A stretch of 64,000 nucleotides of DNA from Ectocarpus siliculosus (taxonomy: Eukaryota > Sar > Phaeophyceae > Ectocarpales > Ectocarpaceae): NCBI GenBank assembly GCA_000310025.1, contig FN649726.1, positions 3,579,314 through 3,643,313 of the forward strand. The letters are read 5' to 3'. Below, one piece after another: positions 46,001 to 57,575 of the stretch (positions are counted from its first letter, which is position 1; the number at the start of each line of letters is the position of its first letter). The translations under genes and the position numbers were made by a program. Below the pieces are notes generated by a model. That model was not told the origin of the DNA, ran no database searches, and saw only the letters and a program-made list of their open reading frames with translations.

Positions 46001-48966
46001 CATTATCTACTCCAGCTGTTAGCCTTGAAAGCATTCTCTTTGATCCTCTCGTCCCACGGATATGCAATGGACCCTCCGGTAGCTATAGTCTGCTTCGTGA
46101 AGATATTTCACAACATCATCTTTCTTGATACCCCTTTGACTAGCGTTGTATCATTGACCAAACCAATACTCTAGCGGTTACTCTGTGGTCCTCAAGCACC
46201 GATGGATAGGATGGTGGCATCATTCTTGTGGCTTGTGAAACCCTCAAAGTTGCACCTCTTCAATGGCCTCGATGTGCCTGGCAGTTTCTTGAAGAAGTAC
46301 CAGCGAGGATTGACGGCGCTCCGCTCCATCAGTAGGTGCCCCCGCCCGCGTCTGATCTGCCGTCACGGCCACCCCAGGGGCTGCAATGGCCAACGGGATC
46401 TGTTCCTCCTCCGTTGTTTCTAACTTCCTTTGAGCTTCATCTTGCATCGCATATCCTGGCAGTTGTGCATCCTCTACCCCGTTTGCCACTTCTTCCCCTT
46501 CGTCTTGCCTAAAGTTCAAGTTCAGGGTGCACACGCCGGCGTCTTTGCCACCGGGTTCGGCGAACAAGCGGACTTCAACAGCCAAGCTGCTGCCACCATT
46601 AGCGGACGCTGAATCCCCCGCAACGTTGTTATCGGCGCAAGCACGGCCGCGTCCAACGCTTTTCGAACGCAAACGGCATATCAACCGCATCGTGACATCG
46701 CCAGGTATGGTACCACTGGCAACGAGATCCTGAGAGCCGACGTTGCCGCAGCACAGCTCGATCAAGACCCCGTCGGAAGTGAGGGCTTGGTCTGTCACGC
46801 TGAACGAGAGGACGGCATCGTCCCAGCTAGCTTCCGCTCCTGTTTTCGTTCACGACAAGCCGGTGGGTGCGTGCGCTTGAATCGTAGACAGCAACGACAA
46901 TTGCACAGCGGGGTTTTTGTCGGGAATGCGACTTTTGGGAGAGGATGGGACAAAAAACACCAAGTCACTCCTGGTAAGGAGTCTTAAAGGAGGGCAGTGC
47001 GTACAGTATTGCTTTCTCACCTGTACCCATCACCACATTGGTCCGTCGCAGCTGATCGCAAGCTTTGACCTGCAAGAACGGGTCGTTGTTGCCAATCGCA
47101 AGCTTCATCCCCCCCGCCCTTACCCCGGACATCTGAAGCGTCCCTTTCAGCCCTGGCGTATTGCCACCCCTTGCAGCAGCCGATGCATCGGGAAACCGGA
47201 CGAAATCAACCAAGCTGCCTCCGCCAGGTGGCATGTCTGAATCCTCCACCTGATGCGGTCGGCTGACGATCTCGCCTCTCGCCGAAGGGTGGCCATCTCC
47301 GTCTACACCTGCGGAGTCATCCCGTCCATTGAGCTGCAATGGCTCCGACATCTCCACTAGCGCCGACGGTGACACTTCTCTTTCCCCGTCGCCCATGTTC
47401 GCAGTAGACGGGCGTGTGTTGTTCCCCGCCACACGCGGCGTCGTGGTGCAGTCTGGACCAATCGGCGCTGAGCCCACGGTGGACGGAACGGCGTCTTCGT
47501 AAGGTGTGCAAGCCGTGCTCGTCGAAGACGAATCGACGACCTCGTTTGTCGGAGCAGTCGGGGGGACGTCGTGTAAAGCGTTGGTTTTTCCCTTAGTGTG
47601 GGAGGTAGAGACAGCTTCCATCGGCTTTTGAAGCTCCAGAGCTGGGATGGCCTTTTCAGGGCGGCGATCATGCTCCTGTTGCGATGTCGAGTTTGTCCTA
47701 ATAACTCCGTCTGTTACCGACGCATCGACCACGGTGCTCCTGCGGCGCTTCTCGCGCCCCCTACTGCTGGTGCTGTCTCTTGTCCCTTTCCGTCTCGCAA
47801 TCTCCTTCAGCAAACGTAGCCTGTGAGGCCTGTGGTAATGGGGTCAAGCACATGCGACATTAGTCAGAGGCTGCCGCACATGTGAGTTGGCATATGAACA
47901 AAGAGTCTACAGTAGCACACATAGACAACAAGTAGCCCTGCTCTAGACGCCACAAATTTAGACGTAACGACCTGCTTGTACCATGAAAGTCTTCGGCGGA
48001 CCTTCACCATACACTCACACACAGGCGATTCTGACACACAGTGCTTCAAGGCAGATACGACGTTTGATACGTTCCGATTCACACCTAAAGCTGACACCAA
48101 TCTGGACGAGGTCTTCTTCTGTACACGAAGCAAGATCTGAGCCCGTGACCGCAAAGGCGCGAAACCTGTGGGCGTAGCGCCCCATTCCAAGGTTTCCGAT
48201 TAGACGGACCACCGCCCCTCGCCCCAGGTCTTCAATCTTCTCATCTGGGGAAGAGAAGAACAAGTTCACGACAAGGGTGAGGCACCCGGAGTTGCAATGG
48301 GTGTTGTCCAGATGTGATTGCTATCGACCGAAATGTGTCGTTCTTCCTCAGCAGTCTGCCTAGCACGCCAAGGGGCGTTGCATGTGTGTACGAACCACTG
48401 CGGACTGCGGTAGGCGCAACTCTGGGGCACACGAAAGTGGGAAAAAACGTCCAGCAAGTAGATAAAGAGCGATTTCACAGCCTGGTGTATTGTCGTGCCG
48501 CCGGCCGCAGCTGAGACTCTTGAACTATGTATCGCCGCTTGCGCTACCGGGGTCCCCAGACAACAGTTGTTCAGCACGACGAGGAAAGCTCGGGGCTGGA
48601 GTCGAAAATCGTATGACACGTGTGGTTACAGCAACCCCGGTGTGACATTCGAAGACACCAAACACCGATCGGCTTAACCAGGCTGGCGTTGTTGGCCTTA
48701 CCAGACCAGAATAGCTCATAGGCTTCGCTTTGCTCGACGTTTCTTTGGCGTTCTCCGCTCCTCGGCGGCGGTGTACCATCGGCCATTCGCCCGGAGTGAG
48801 AGGTTGCAGAATACCCACGTGCGGCATCTCCCTTGCATCGACCGGCCTTCCTGCAGGCCGTGAGCAGGTCGTGAGTTTCTCTTTCCAGCCGGGTAACCCG
48901 CGGAGGGAGCCAGGCCGAAGCATTCAGCGGCCTCGACGACGAGCGCGCACGAGACGCAACGACCAT
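40040..48966 (-). CDS. Giant SAM-C2-IQ-WW domain protein
   Basis: Five phase-compatible exons: 48966-48702, 48244-48085, 47829-47021, 46839-46256, 45856-40040, about 2,544 residues. A SAM-like domain spans exons 2-3 (VVRLIGNLGMGRYAHRFRAF through HRLRLLKEIARRK). A C2-like domain spans exons 3-4 (DPFLQVKACDQLRRTNVV, then SWDDAVLSFSVTDQAL). The last exon has about 30 IQ-like motifs (IQxxxRxxxxR), expected to bind calmodulin or related light chains, 18 of them in a six-fold 132-residue repeat. After an acidic linker come two WW domains (GWERHLDEETGAAYYFHPE and DEWQEVVDPDSGSSYFYNP), then poly-Ala. The IQ frame has no ATG near its 5' end, which supports joining it to the C2 exon, although that donor (GAG|GTGCAA) is ordinary. 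Likely a calcium-responsive scaffold; no known orthologue is named. Confidence 0.75.
41757..44133 (-). repeat. Six tandem copies of a 396-base coding repeat
   Basis: The period is exactly 396 bases (132 codons), seen for instance from the word ggccatgcattggatgg recurring six times. Copies differ at only a few positions, such as RHQ versus HDQ and VIRC versus MARC. Each copy holds three IQ motifs in sub-blocks of 40, 46 and 46 residues. The near identity implies recent expansion or ongoing homogenisation. Confidence 0.97.
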
Positions 48967-49440
48967 CTGAGACCGGGAGCCGCGGTGAAGCGTCGGCGCG
49001 CTGTCCGGTCGACCTGGGGTGGTACGGAAGGAAAGAAATAAGCTTCTTCGGTTGCCGGGTATAGGCCTGTACAATAGCCCTACTCTCAACACACGTGATA
49101 GATGACTTGAATCGAGCCACACACAATAGAGAAACAGACATGAAACAGAGAGAGTTCACTCTACTATACCGATGGTGTCTGGGCGTGTTTAGTGAGTAGT
49201 ATTTTAGCCATCGCAGCTTTCATTGAGAGGGCCCTGACGCAAACAAAGCTTCGCCTATGTCGTGTCGGTCTGCCAATTCTTGCCGAGGTTGTGATACGTG
49301 AGCTTTGGTAGTGCAAAGATAACTCTTGGCATAAACTCCTCACAGCGAGTGTTCAGTTCTTTTCCACCACGTCTACTGTGTTGTGTGTGTCTGTGTGGGT
49401 AATTTCCTTCCACGACATGGCGTGACGTCAGCACAGATCG
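48967..49440. other. Short intergenic stretch between two leftward genes
   Basis: Likely 5' region of the SAM-C2-IQ-WW gene and 3' region of the next gene. An acceptor-like ctcag directly precedes the ATG at 48966, so an upstream exon of the giant gene could lie here. Confidence 0.4.
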
Positions 49441-51398
49441 TCACACCGACATGCTTGATGTGACGGCCAGGTGTAGATCAAATGACCTCATAACGATATG
49501 ACAGCCTTTCGTGCCCACTTTGGTCACGGAGATACCACTGTGTGTATGTTGCGGGTGTTCTGCACTCAGATTTTCATACGACGATGGGAACAGTGAGTTA
49601 CATAGTGGTGAACCTTACCGCTGCCAACTAAAGCGCCCGGCCGCACTACTGACAGAGAGTTCACCGAGCACTCCGTGTACCGTTGTTGGTGCGCTGAATC
49701 ACACAGAAATGCAGCTCCAAGTGCCGACGTAAGAGGGTGGTGAGGGGTGGACAACTTTGGGAACACAGCAGAGAGTGCTCTCCGCTGTCGTGGGCTTGCC
49801 GGGCTCGACTCTCCACCCTGCCACAAAGTGATGCGTCGCCTGGAGCATGTGTTGATGCTCATGTTACCCTCGGCAGGGGGCAAGGACGCTGGGACCAACA
49901 AAAATGTTGTGCAAGGCTTCTCTACCTACCATATCTTAAGCTTCTTACCTCCTGCAGGCCCTAAATTTTTCTCTTCGCGACTATCCCCGTGATGACAGCG
50001 ATGTCGAGACGACGTGGGTCCTGGACCTCTCGCGGCATGTGTCCGATCCCTGACATCAACCCATGCCTTTGACGGTGCGCGCGTGAACACCGGCGCAGAT
50101 TTTGGCCTCGACCCAGCGGCTCGTGCATACTCTATTCCTCGTGGCTTGGGCGCAACGGTTGTGCGGTTGTTAGTCACGGTCGTCGGACGGTTAGACCACC
50201 CGAAGAAGTATTTGGGGATGTAAACACAAATCCGCGCATTTGGTGCTTTAAGTCCCTCTTTTGTCGGAAACCTGCCGGACTCGCGCCGTCAATACCTCTG
50301 CCAAATTCTTCAGAACCCCAGCTTGCTTGAGACACCAACCTAATAAAAGTAGTAGAATATACACCATCATGAATGATCGACTCCCCAAGCCTACTGTGAT
50401 CATCACGGCTAGAGTGCTTTGAAGGCTAAGGCTAGCGTGCGAAATAGTAGCCGCATCGTCATACACGCCTGTTCCTACATAGCCCACACCTGGCTCAATC
50501 CATGTACGGTGCCGCTCGAAGGGCGACGGCGCCGTGGTCGTGCGTGCTCGTCCTCTTTCTCCATTTCCTTAATGAAAGTTGGTGGACGAACAACCGGCCT
50601 GGAGTCCAGCTCGACAAAGCCAGGAAGATTTGACTGAAGATCTCTATCGGCATAATTTTTTCTTCGACTTGCCTGATGTACGCGAGATTGGGAGTGTGGT
50701 AGTCGAAGACCTTCAAAACTCTCTTGGGTGAATAATTGTCTACGGTGCTTTGTTCCTCGCACCAGTTGGGTCGGTACGGATGTTAGAAGGTACTGAGCAG
50801 CGAGGACAAACAACAGCAACAACAACAACAACAACCACTTCTAAATATAATCCTGATTAACCCAATGGCATCACAACATACCTGGCAAGCCGTACACATC
50901 GCGCACACCTCAGCTACAACTATTGTGTATGGGGATTCATATATAGTTCGGATGTGGCAAGTACTGTACAGGTGTTCCGCGGAGGACCACTGCGTGTGGA
51001 ATACTTCATTCGAATAGTTTGCCGCGCTTTTGCATACGATGGGGGGTACAAGCAGCGCAGCGAATACACTTTCACTCTTCAGCATTGTGCCTCCAGCTCC
51101 CCAGTTCCAGTCTGAAAAGAACCTGAAGCTATGCATATACCAAACAACCCACCTTCATTCGGCGCGCCCAAACTCTGTTCAGTCTCCTCATGTAATGGTC
51201 GTAAACAGCATTTTCGTCTAGTATGACAACCCTGGGAATGTCAGCAGCAGGCAAGGCACAGGGAGGTGTGGCTTCGCAGTTCTGCAGGCGAGTCATGGCC
51301 TCGTGACCTCGTGGTAATTGCTCAGGCATGACCTCCTCCTGACCACCAGGTCTTGATCGCTCTTCTGCCACAGCTCCTGGAGCTCCGATATTCGCCAT
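49441..51398 (-). CDS. Unrecognised 422-residue protein
   Basis: Five exons joined by consensus borders with matching phase: 51398-51153, 50792-50490, 50279-49949, 49888-49619, 49559-49441. The two last introns are only 60 and 59 bases (GTAAGA and GTAAGG donors), far shorter than others in the window; the 50279 acceptor is the weakest border. The protein starts MANIGAPGAVAEE, contains VVILDENAVYDHYMRRLNRV and PRGIEYARAAGSRPKSAPVF, and has an Arg-rich segment (HARPRRRRP) after acidic EMEKEDE. There is no signal peptide, membrane segment or known domain that I can see. The exact phase match of all five pieces up to a stop is the main evidence that it is real. Confidence 0.6.
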
Positions 51399-52063
51399 GG
51401 AGCCTCGCTTCCCCCCGTCAAACAATGCACACACAGCGCCAAGACTCTCCCACCGCCCTCAGCTTTGTTCACCCGCACAACAGCGCACCGTCACTCTTTG
51501 ACATCCTTTCTAGCCTATTTTCACTCAGGCCATGCGCACAGCAAGCCTTTCTTTGGCCGCAGACGCAGAGCGCCGCGCGTGGACACCCATACAGCCGGAG
51601 ATTTCCATAACCTGGGCGACGTGTGTATTGTAGACGATGGGTATTGGTACGTTCATGCCGACAAATAATTTGTTCCTGCGCGATTGTTGTACAAGTGTTC
51701 GTTGTCCAGCCATGGTCTTATCCTTCTTATGTTATCACGTCAGCTCAGCATATTCTTTCCAATCGGCACAACCTCGTCGTGCATGACATGTGAAGCTGTT
51801 CTTCGGTTACATCCCAAACGTCACATCGAAGCATCCGCAACTCCCAAGTTGAACTCCCGGAACTCCGTAAAAAAAAAAAGTGGGGTGGAAATGTTGGACA
51901 TCAGAGCATCAGAGTGCTCTCGCACCGCTACGCACAGGCCTTCGGGAACGGGAGCCTTCCGCGGCAAAGCGGCGCATTGGGTGTGCTCGTTTCTGCCTTG
52001 GAAAGCTTAGATTGGGTGGTAACCTTCTGCGCGTGCATCTCTCTGAGTGCGAAGTCGAAGATA
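51399..52063. promoter_or_regulatory. Divergent upstream region
   Basis: This 665-base space separates the start of the leftward 422-residue protein gene from the start of the rightward transporter gene, and should hold both promoters. A run of 11 A lies near 51871. No motif is singled out. Confidence 0.35.
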
Positions 52064-55000
52064 ATGAGTGAGTTCCTCGAGGTGGAGCCCTCGACATCGA
52101 CCGGCTATGCCCTGTCACTGTTGATGCTGGGGCTTGGGTTGGGTGTCCTGACGGTTCGCATGGAACACCAACAGAGGATGGAGCAGCTAGTTGAGGTGAC
52201 CAAGGACTTCAAGACCTTCCAGGCGTCCTTCATGGGTGAGCATGAGCACCTACGAGATTTTAGGCGGGAAGTCTCTAAATTGTGTTCATATGCAACGCGC
52301 AACGCCCAAGAACAAATCCCTATCGTTCAATTTTCGAATCAATATAATATGTAGGAGGAGGGAGCGTTTGGAGGCATCCATATTGTCTGCGTTCCAAGAG
52401 CAAACCCGCACTTGCCTTGCTTGACTGCTGTGTATGAACCCAATATGTATTAGAAGGAACTGAACCCAGGGTGAAATTCTCAGAAGGGCAGCAGATTCCA
52501 GCATGCCTGCACGATAGGGCGGCTACTACTGTACAACATTCCGCACTCACAGCAGCAACCGAGTCAACAGCTCAGCAGATCCATGGCCACGGCAGCCACC
52601 ACCAGGGGAGATGAATGCATGTTGTGCTGCTGGATTGTACCGCCTGTAGAAGAAGGGAACGGACGTGGATAGAACGAAAGAATAACGACCAACCACGGTG
52701 CAACTACAACCTCCTCCCCTCTTCTGCGCGCATTTTCGTCATGTACTATAATGTAGCAGAAAGCTGCAGTCGACAGGAGGGTGGTGTTTGTGTTCTTACG
52801 ACGTGCGCTACTGCATATGTCGGCCATGTCGATTGCTACATACAGCAGTTATACAAACAAGCTCCTCGTGGTGTCCAAACGTCGGCGCGGACGTTTTATT
52901 TCTGACAGCCCAAGGTTTCATGCGGAAAGACTTGCGGCATTTCCTTTCACGGTGGACCGTCCGACGAACCCGGGTCGATCGTTCGGCCTTTGTTCCGAAA
53001 GCATCACGTTCGTTTTTCCATGTGTTTCCATCGATCCCCAACCGGCCCCCCCTCCCCGCCTCCTCGCAGGCGTGTACCTCACCGCTCTCCTGACGGAGTG
53101 GTTCCAATCCGCGTTCCTGTTCGTCTACCTCCGCGAGATGCACCCGGAGCAGTTCGTCGTCAGGATGTACCTCGCCGGCGCGGCCTCTCAGCTGTCGCTC
53201 TCGGTCCTGCTCGAGGTCATGGGCGGCTTCGTGCCGCACAAGCTGCGGTGCGCGGCCTGCCTGGCGCTGCAGGCCGGCTCCGCCGTGCTGATGCTGCACC
53301 CGGCGTTCGGCGGGCTGGTGACGAGCCGGGTGCTCGGCGGGTTCGCCGCGGCGCTCCTTCACTCTTCGTTCGAGGCGTGGATGGTGGAGCAGGTGGGGAC
53401 AGAAGGGCGTGCGTGGCGATGACGGGAGTGTACCAACATCGCTTGCAAGGGCACCGCAAAATTAAAATTGATTTTGGGTGTTTCTCTACTAACTGTAGTG
53501 GATGTTGCTGTTTTTCAGGCTTGAAACGTGAAGATCCCCCGGGGTCGCGTTTGAACCGACGACCACCTTTGGCGCGGAAAAGAAAAGCTGTTCTGGCGGT
53601 TACTCACGGCACGTTGTTTTGGCGGCATTTGCAAGGAACCACGGCGTTAAGTTCACCAATATGAGGAAACGCAGGCACGGCAGTAAGTAGTGCACGAGCG
53701 CCCGACCCGTAGTCTTCCATTGCAGCAACCACATTGCGCGTTCCCTCACCCCCCCCCCCCCCCCCCCCGGGCCCCCCCCCCCCCCNNNNNNNNNNNNNNN
53801 NNNNNNNNNNNNNNNNNNNNNNNNNNNNNNNNNNNNNNNNNNNNNNNNNNNNNNNNNNNNNNNNNNNNNNNNNNNNNNNNNNNNNGGCGTTTTTTCAGGC
53901 TAAAAAGGGAAAATCCCCCGGGGGTGGGTTTGAACCGGGGACCCCCTTTGGGGGGGAAAAAAAAAAGTTTTTTGGGGGTTTCCCCCGGCCCGTTTTTTTG
54001 GGGGGCTTTCCAAAGAACCCCGGGGTTAAATTTCCCCATTTGGGGAAAACCCGGCCCCGCCATAAATTGGGCCCGGGCCCCCCCCCCGTTTTTTTTCATT
54101 GGGAGAAACCCATTGGGGGTTTCCCCCCCCCCCCCCCCCCCCCCCCCGGTGCTCCTCCTCCTCCGCTTCCCCTCGGGTGTATTGTAGCACGTGGGCCAGG
54201 GCTTCCCCCTCGACTGGTTCACGCACACGTTCAACAAGCTGTCCGTTGCCATGAGCGTCCTCGCGGTCGCCACGGGGCCGGCCGTCACGGCCGCCCACGA
54301 CCTCGCGGGGGGCTCGGTGGGACCGTTCAAGCTCTCCCTGGTCCTCACCGCGGTGAACGGTTGCCTGCTCCTCTCGTGGCGGCGGGACTCGAACAAGCCC
54401 CCGCCGGCGTGCGGCGACATCGTGCGGCTGGTCTCGCGCGCCTGGGCCGCGATGGCCGGCGGCAACGGCGGCGGTGGGGGCAGAAATATTGCCCTGGTAA
54501 CTGCCGCGCAGGCTTGCTTCGAGGCAGCAACGTTCGCGTTCGCGCTGCTTTGGACCCCTCTCCTGCGGACTGCCGGAGGTGGCGACGACGGCTACCCCGG
54601 GCCGGAGCTGCCTTGGGGCATGGTGTTCTCGCAGCAGCTGGTGCGTGGTCGTCTGTTCTTTTGCTCTTCTGGGGTAGCGTACGACTGCTGTGCGCGCGTT
54701 AATGCTGCTCTGTTCTCTTGCCGGTGCCGTCTGGGACTGATTGCCGAAGCATGATTGCATTCGACGTCGCTCTGCTGTGTTACTCTCACACTCGCGTTTT
54801 TTCTTGTTCGTTTCCCTGGTAAAAGAACGAACAGACCCCGGTAAAAAGCAGTGCGCACAGATCGTACGACGCTTTCGGCAACCTCTCCGTCCCTCTGCTG
54901 GTGCACCAGCAGCAACCGCTGTCACAAGCATGTGGAACATCAGCCGACACCCCTCTCGGCCGGCCCCACCCCCATGCCTTCGTCGTTTTGTCACAGGCCT

Positions 55001-55945
55001 GCGTCATGATAGGTTCCGTCGTGTTCAAGCTCGCCATGTCCCTTTCCCCCGGAACGACGGCGGAGAAGATGTGCTTCTGGGCCAGCGCGGGGGGAGCCTT
55101 GTGCTTCTTCGCGCTGTCGCTGGGGCTCCCGCGGCGCGGGGTACAAACCGCGCTGCTGGGGTACGAGTTGTGCGTGGGGCTTTACCTGAACGCCATGGGC
55201 ATGATGAGGAGCAAGCACATTCCGCAAGAGGTGCGCTATACGTTTGAGTAATGAAAAAAGTCGGGGCCGGGAAATGGCAGGCTGGCATGGAGGTCGGGGA
55301 CCAAGGAGTGAGCAGCGCGTGGGGGCGCTTCACTAATTGGTTGCTTCGGAGAGGAAGCACCCGACTGCTCGGGGAATGAGCGCCGTTTCCCGTTTGTTCT
55401 GCGTCGTTTTGGTCGTGATGATGGATCAAGAGTGTCAAGTACCGCCACAGCTTTATTGTTGTTGTTGTTCTGTTTCCCTTCAACCCCTCCCCCTGTCGCC
55501 TTTTCTACCGATCCCCTCCCCAGGCATCCCGCCATCCTCTGTTGACACAAACCACTGCTACACTCATGGCGGACAACGAGAGGTGATTGCTTGTAAACCT
55601 CCCGCCCGCGTTCGCTCGCCTTCGCTTGCGACGCTCTCCTTTACACAGGTCCGAGGCCTGGTCCTGGCGGGCAGCAAGCTCGTCACCACGACGGCGCTGT
55701 TCGTGCTCCTGGTCTTCTTGTCGGAGAACAGGAGCATCGCCACCGGGATGTGCGGCGCGCTGCTGACGGCAGCGGCGGTCTGCTCGGCGCGATCGGCGAG
55801 GGAACACGGCGACGGCGGCGGCGACGACGGCGCGTTCGCTGACGACGGGCAGGCCTTGAGCGGCGGCAAGGGGGGTGGGCAGAAGCGGAAGCAGCAGCAG
55901 GGCGACCACGAGGAGGAGGGGGCAGAGTTGATCGGAAGAAGATGA
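52064..55945 (+). CDS. MFSD5: MFSD5 / MOT2-type major facilitator transporter
   Basis: Polytopic membrane carrier of the molybdate-anion transporter (MOT2/MFSD5) branch of the major facilitator superfamily; molybdate is the substrate reported for the algal relative. Five phase-compatible exons: 52064-52235, 53070-53392, 54188-54640, 54997-55230, 55649-55945, 492 residues (the family is about 450). Exon 1 has the first membrane helix (GYALSLLMLGLGLGVLTV), then a linker with the family-typical FKTFQ. Exon 2 has TEWFQSAFLFVYLREM and RVLGGFAAALLHSSFEAW, the strongest family signature. Exon 3 gives GFPLDWFTHTFN and more helices. Exon 4 gives YELCVGLYLNAMGMMRSKHI, like the family's E-CVGxY segment. 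The C-terminus is hydrophilic (KGGGQKRKQQQ and acidic). The usual NLFR-like motif after exon 4 is not obvious (VRGLVLAGSKLV instead). The second N gap lies in the intron between exons 2 and 3. Confidence 0.87.
53745..54147. other. Assembly gap flanked by a degraded duplicate
   Basis: 100 N at 53786-53885, with C homopolymers on both sides. The sequence right of the gap (about 53892-54140) is a low-quality copy of 53512-53770 left of it. For instance gatcccccggggtcgcgtttgaa matches aatcccccgggggtgggtttgaa, with bases drifting into homopolymers. The intron is probably misassembled here, so its true length is unknown. Confidence 0.85.
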
Positions 55946-57575
55946 CCCATCGCTCGGGTGGTTGGGTTCGGACAGTACAGGGGTAGGTTGTTGTAGGAAA
56001 GCCTTATCGTTGGTCAGGTGCGCAGCATGCACACCGCCAATACATGCCGGTCTTCCGGCCTTCCTGCCAGCTTGTACATGTTGTAATTTTTCTTGTCGGT
56101 GAGGTGGGGTGTGTGTCTCCCGGTGGTGGCTCGTGGAAGGTTTGGAAGCTCCCTGCGTTGTGTACTGTACGTCGCGTGTTTCTCTATGACTTGTGTTGCA
56201 GAGGCGGGGGCTTGAGTAAAGCGGCGGGCCGGTGGTGGTGCGATGCCTAGCGTGCGCCTGGTCCGCTTTTGCGTGATGTGGGAAAATCGAAGACGTTGCG
56301 TTTCCCCCGGTTTTTCTCGTGTGATGGCGTAGCTGTTGGAAGTGATGATGACGTAGCCGTTGTCTCGGGAGTTTGGCCTTTGATCGGCATCGCTGTGCAT
56401 TGTGCTTTTCTTGCCACCCCTTTCACACGTGCCGGGCGATGCCCCCCGGCAATTACCACCAGTACACATTTCAGCCCAGTCCGTGCGCGAGCTCTTGTCT
56501 CTGATCACGTCGAGACACACAGCGAGAGAGAGAGGGAGAGAGAGACGGGTTAGTACCCCATGATGGCTGCCGCTTGTGAGGGGGGGGGGGGGGTTGACGG
56601 TGTGGTACCGAAAGGGGGTCGTCATGGCGACTGCTAGTAGGATCAGTTTCAAACCGTGCGGCGCAACTCTACCAGGAGCTTCAAAGCCACCAGAGTGTGG
56701 GTTGGCTCTGGGGATTCCTCCCTCATTGTATCATTGTACTACAACGACCGGGGCTTCTTCCGAGAAGACTTGCTCTTTGCTTTTTGTGAGCCAAAATTTG
56801 CACCGCGTGGTGTTCCTGTATTGGTATCGCTCAAGCTAGAAAAAGTTCACTAGTTTCCTCCCCTTAAATAAGCGGGATGCGAGGTCAATGTACACCCCCC
56901 TACACAAGCGGGTTGTGGCGGAAGGGGAGTGCTTAGCGTGGTTCATCCACTTGGAAACGAACAAATCAACAGCTTGAAGGCAGCTTCCACCAAGGCGGTG
57001 CTTGTTGCGCCGAGCGAGGTTTGGTGCGCAGTCGTGAAAGCCGTTTCAAAGTCGAGAGAGCGAGGAAGAGAGAGAGCAGCAAAAGGAGAAATTACTGCGA
57101 CCTCCAGAGGGGATGTGATTTGTCGAGTCAGAATGGTAGTGCCCCAAAATTGGACCGCTGTACGTTGCTCGACGACGCCTCTTGCACGTAGAAAGTGAAG
57201 ATATGACCGCGGCCGTAGCAATGGCGCAAAAGCCTCTACTGGCTGGCGCGCGGAACAAGCACTGCTGCGCCGCTCGTGGACGGCTCGCCTGTCAGCTGTT
57301 CACACTCATTTACAACACACGCGCGGGTGGAGGTGCCACCTACCGCAGGTTTTATTTTATATCACACCCCGTGGACTGATTTTCAAAGCTCGATTACTCG
57401 GCAGAAAAAGCGGTGATGATGCCGAGAATGGCAGCGTTGGAACCGCCTCGTCGAGAGCTTTCCGAAAGCTTATCCTTGGATTTCGACATCGTTGTCCTTG
57501 TGGAGTGATCGAGCTTTGGAATCGGTCCAGGGGGTGTGGTATCGTATGCCGCAAGCGAGACGCATTCCGCGCCCA
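55946..57575. other. Convergent intergenic region, likely 3' UTRs
   Basis: No supported coding sequence between the ends of the transporter (rightward) and deacylase (leftward) genes. It contains a purine GA-rich run near 56522-56547 and a G run near 56580-56592. Confidence 0.45.

Noticed and set aside
50783..51136. Protein-like leftward frame with SESVFAALLVPPIVC as an exon of the 422-residue gene
   Set aside because: Its acceptor phase does not match the donor at 51153, whereas the exon at 50792-50490 matches exactly.
53690..54702. Rightward 322-codon and 165-codon frames through the second N gap
   Set aside because: They are made of N, homopolymers and a degraded duplicate; the real transporter exon starts at 54188.
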